From Chara braunii (Eukaryota > Streptophyta > Charophyceae > Charales > Characeae): a stretch of DNA of 64,000 nucleotides. Where the stretch lies: NCBI GenBank assembly GCA_003427395.1, contig BFEA01000124.1, positions 2,882,808-2,946,807 of the forward strand, written 5' to 3'. Positions 62,618 through 64,000 of this stretch are shown here, in pieces. Position 1 is the first letter of the stretch. Every line of letters begins with the position of its first letter. The notes below the pieces were generated by a model. That model had not been told where the DNA came from. It was given only the letters and a program-made list of their open reading frames with translations, and ran no database searches. Position numbers and translations under genes: made by a program.

Positions 62618-62640
62618 ATTATTATTATTATTATTGATAT
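62498..62640. repeat. (ATT)n microsatellite
   Basis: A second ATT array, with a few AT insertions. Confidence 0.96.
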
Positions 62641-63179
62641 TGCAATCAGACTTGTTCTCATTCACACTTTCAAGCCTGTAAACAGTAGTGCAGCAAGATA
62701 GCGACATTCGTCCGCACAAAGCTCAGAGATATGGCATCCAGATACGAGTTCGCTTTCAACTGGCTAGGCGACTCAGCGCCCGAACAACTCGCTGGTCACA
62801 TACACTGGATCACCCTGGGCATCCCACACGTGTAACTCTGAACACTCGCACATACACACACACTTTTCACACTAAACTACAACTATGGCAGCTATGGCTG
62901 CCTCTACCCTATCGCTATGCTACGCTCCTTCTCTCTCGTCCACTTCAGCTCCGGGCTCACTGCAGACCTCCTTGCACAAGTCGTTGTGGCAGCGCTTCCG
63001 CATGGCTCATGCAGGAATGAATGAATGGTTGGGCGCAACCTCTTGATTTATACTGTTGTAGCTCGTTTGTCTGCCCCTTTCCATCGGCCCATGGTGCACA
63101 CAGTCCCTCATAATACTTGCTGGACCGGACTGGGACTGACTGGACCGGGCCGCGTCCCGGTGAGAGAAAAAAGGGGGGG

Positions 63180-63400
63180 GCACGGACAAAGAGGACAAAA
63201 CAGACATACAAACAGACCAGACAAACAAACGGAAACAAGCAAACAGACAAACAGAAACAGACAGACATGAAAACAGACAGACACAAGAACAGGCTTACAG
63301 ACGCAGACGAGTGCCGACAGACAAACACAAATAGAAACATACAGATGATATCAGACAGACAAACACAGAGAAAGAAAGGAATCAGAAAGGGGGGGGCTGC
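63180..63400. repeat. Degenerate (CAGA)n tract
   Basis: ACAGACAGACAAACAGAAAC-type sequence. Frames over it are artefacts. Confidence 0.85.
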
Positions 63401-63441
63401 AGTCAAGAGTCACGACTCACAGTCAACAGTACATGTGAGAG

Positions 63442-63915
63442 TCACAACCTACGGTCAAAAGTCATATTCCACAGATGAAAGTCGTGACTCACAGGCTCAA
63501 GCAGCAACACACCAACGAAGATTTGGGAAGGGTTCCAGGCCTTGACGTTCTGAGACAAGCATGTGCCCGCACAGTCTTGCAGGCGGGCTGGACAACAAGC
63601 ATACACACACGTAGTTCTAGAGGGCTGGCGTGCAGAGCAGCGGATGATCGGGTGGTCTTCAAGGAGTGAGGCGTTGTGTGGGATAATCAAGGTCTGATCG
63701 AGGGTGACGAGATACGTATCTGGTACGTGAAAGAGAGGTCGCTGATGGTGTGGACAGTCATGTGCATTAGTCTTCGTGAACCAAAGTAATCCTGTTGCGT
63801 GAACCAGCTGTAGCGTAGGATAGTATGGTAGAGTAGGCTGGGCGCTGGGCACCAAACAGAGAGAGCGGCTCTGGATACTGTGTTGGTGTGGCCTGCGGCT
63901 TGAACATTGGCTCAT
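63442..63915 (-). other. Open frame of unknown origin near the window edge
   Basis: A 157-codon minus-strand frame (MSQCSSRRPHQHSIQS start, PHHQRPLFHVPDTYLVTLDQ inside) has mixed composition but matches nothing I recognise. It could be chance, or part of an element cut by the window edge. Confidence 0.2.
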
Positions 63916-64000
63916 TACTTCACTGTATTGCTCTATTTTGATGGTTACTCAATGCATTTGTACTCTATACTAGTGCCCGATTAACTTAGACATCCGTTGA

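Overview
This window looks like repeat-dominated nuclear DNA of a green-lineage eukaryote, most likely a streptophyte alga or early-diverging plant. A Chara-like organism would fit, but the sequence alone cannot fix the species. The evidence is plant-type retroelements (a chromodomain Ty3/gypsy element, L1-like LINEs with a C-terminal zf-RVT finger), a plant-telomere-like CCCTAAA motif, and nuclear copies of mitochondrial genes (rpl6, atp6, a group II intron maturase). Mitochondrial rpl6 points to algae or bryophyte-grade plants rather than seed plants. I see no convincing intact host gene. There are three runs of N (18567-18990, 29172-29621, 43595-43873) and scattered single Ns at 20460-24300 and 31110-31250.

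Layout. 1-1270: SINE end, GC-rich and simple repeats. 2540-9740: a decayed chromovirus on the minus strand (gag, CCHC knuckle, protease, RT, RNase H, integrase, chromodomain), with a MITE inserted before its RT. 10242-12438: a MULE-like element with a 9-bp target duplication, carrying a second such element and a SINE. 13160-14620: purine tract, SINE and hairpin element. 14640-18470: tRNA-like repeats, minisatellites, three copies of a repeat with a hammerhead-ribozyme-like core, and another MITE. 19586-30704: a long-LTR retroelement (element A) with gag, CCHC, protease and integrase but no reverse transcriptase, followed by three extra ORFs joined to pol and to each other by ATGA stop/start overlaps. 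30775-33750: an unidentified Asn-rich ORF, small MITEs and SINE copies. 35792-36126: a long perfect-type hairpin. 36127-46760: a decayed LINE on the plus strand, split by two MULE-like MITEs with clear 9-bp duplications. 47163-48930: SINEs and a second LINE fragment. 49703-50569: another MITE, then a mitochondrial rpl6 copy. 51745-54300: minisatellite, a ~600-bp compound simple repeat, and a mosaic mitochondrial insert. 56149-59224: a relative of element A on the minus strand (element B: one LTR plus extra ORFs). 59790-64000: tRNA-like boxes, simple repeats and uncharacterised DNA.

The most unusual biology is in elements A and B: LTR elements without RT that share an ORF inside the LTR and a 3' accessory ORF. 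Also notable are a group of MITEs with unrelated palindrome-rich ends around one shared ~80-bp core, and tandem and inverted repeats with a hammerhead-like core set in TA microsatellites.
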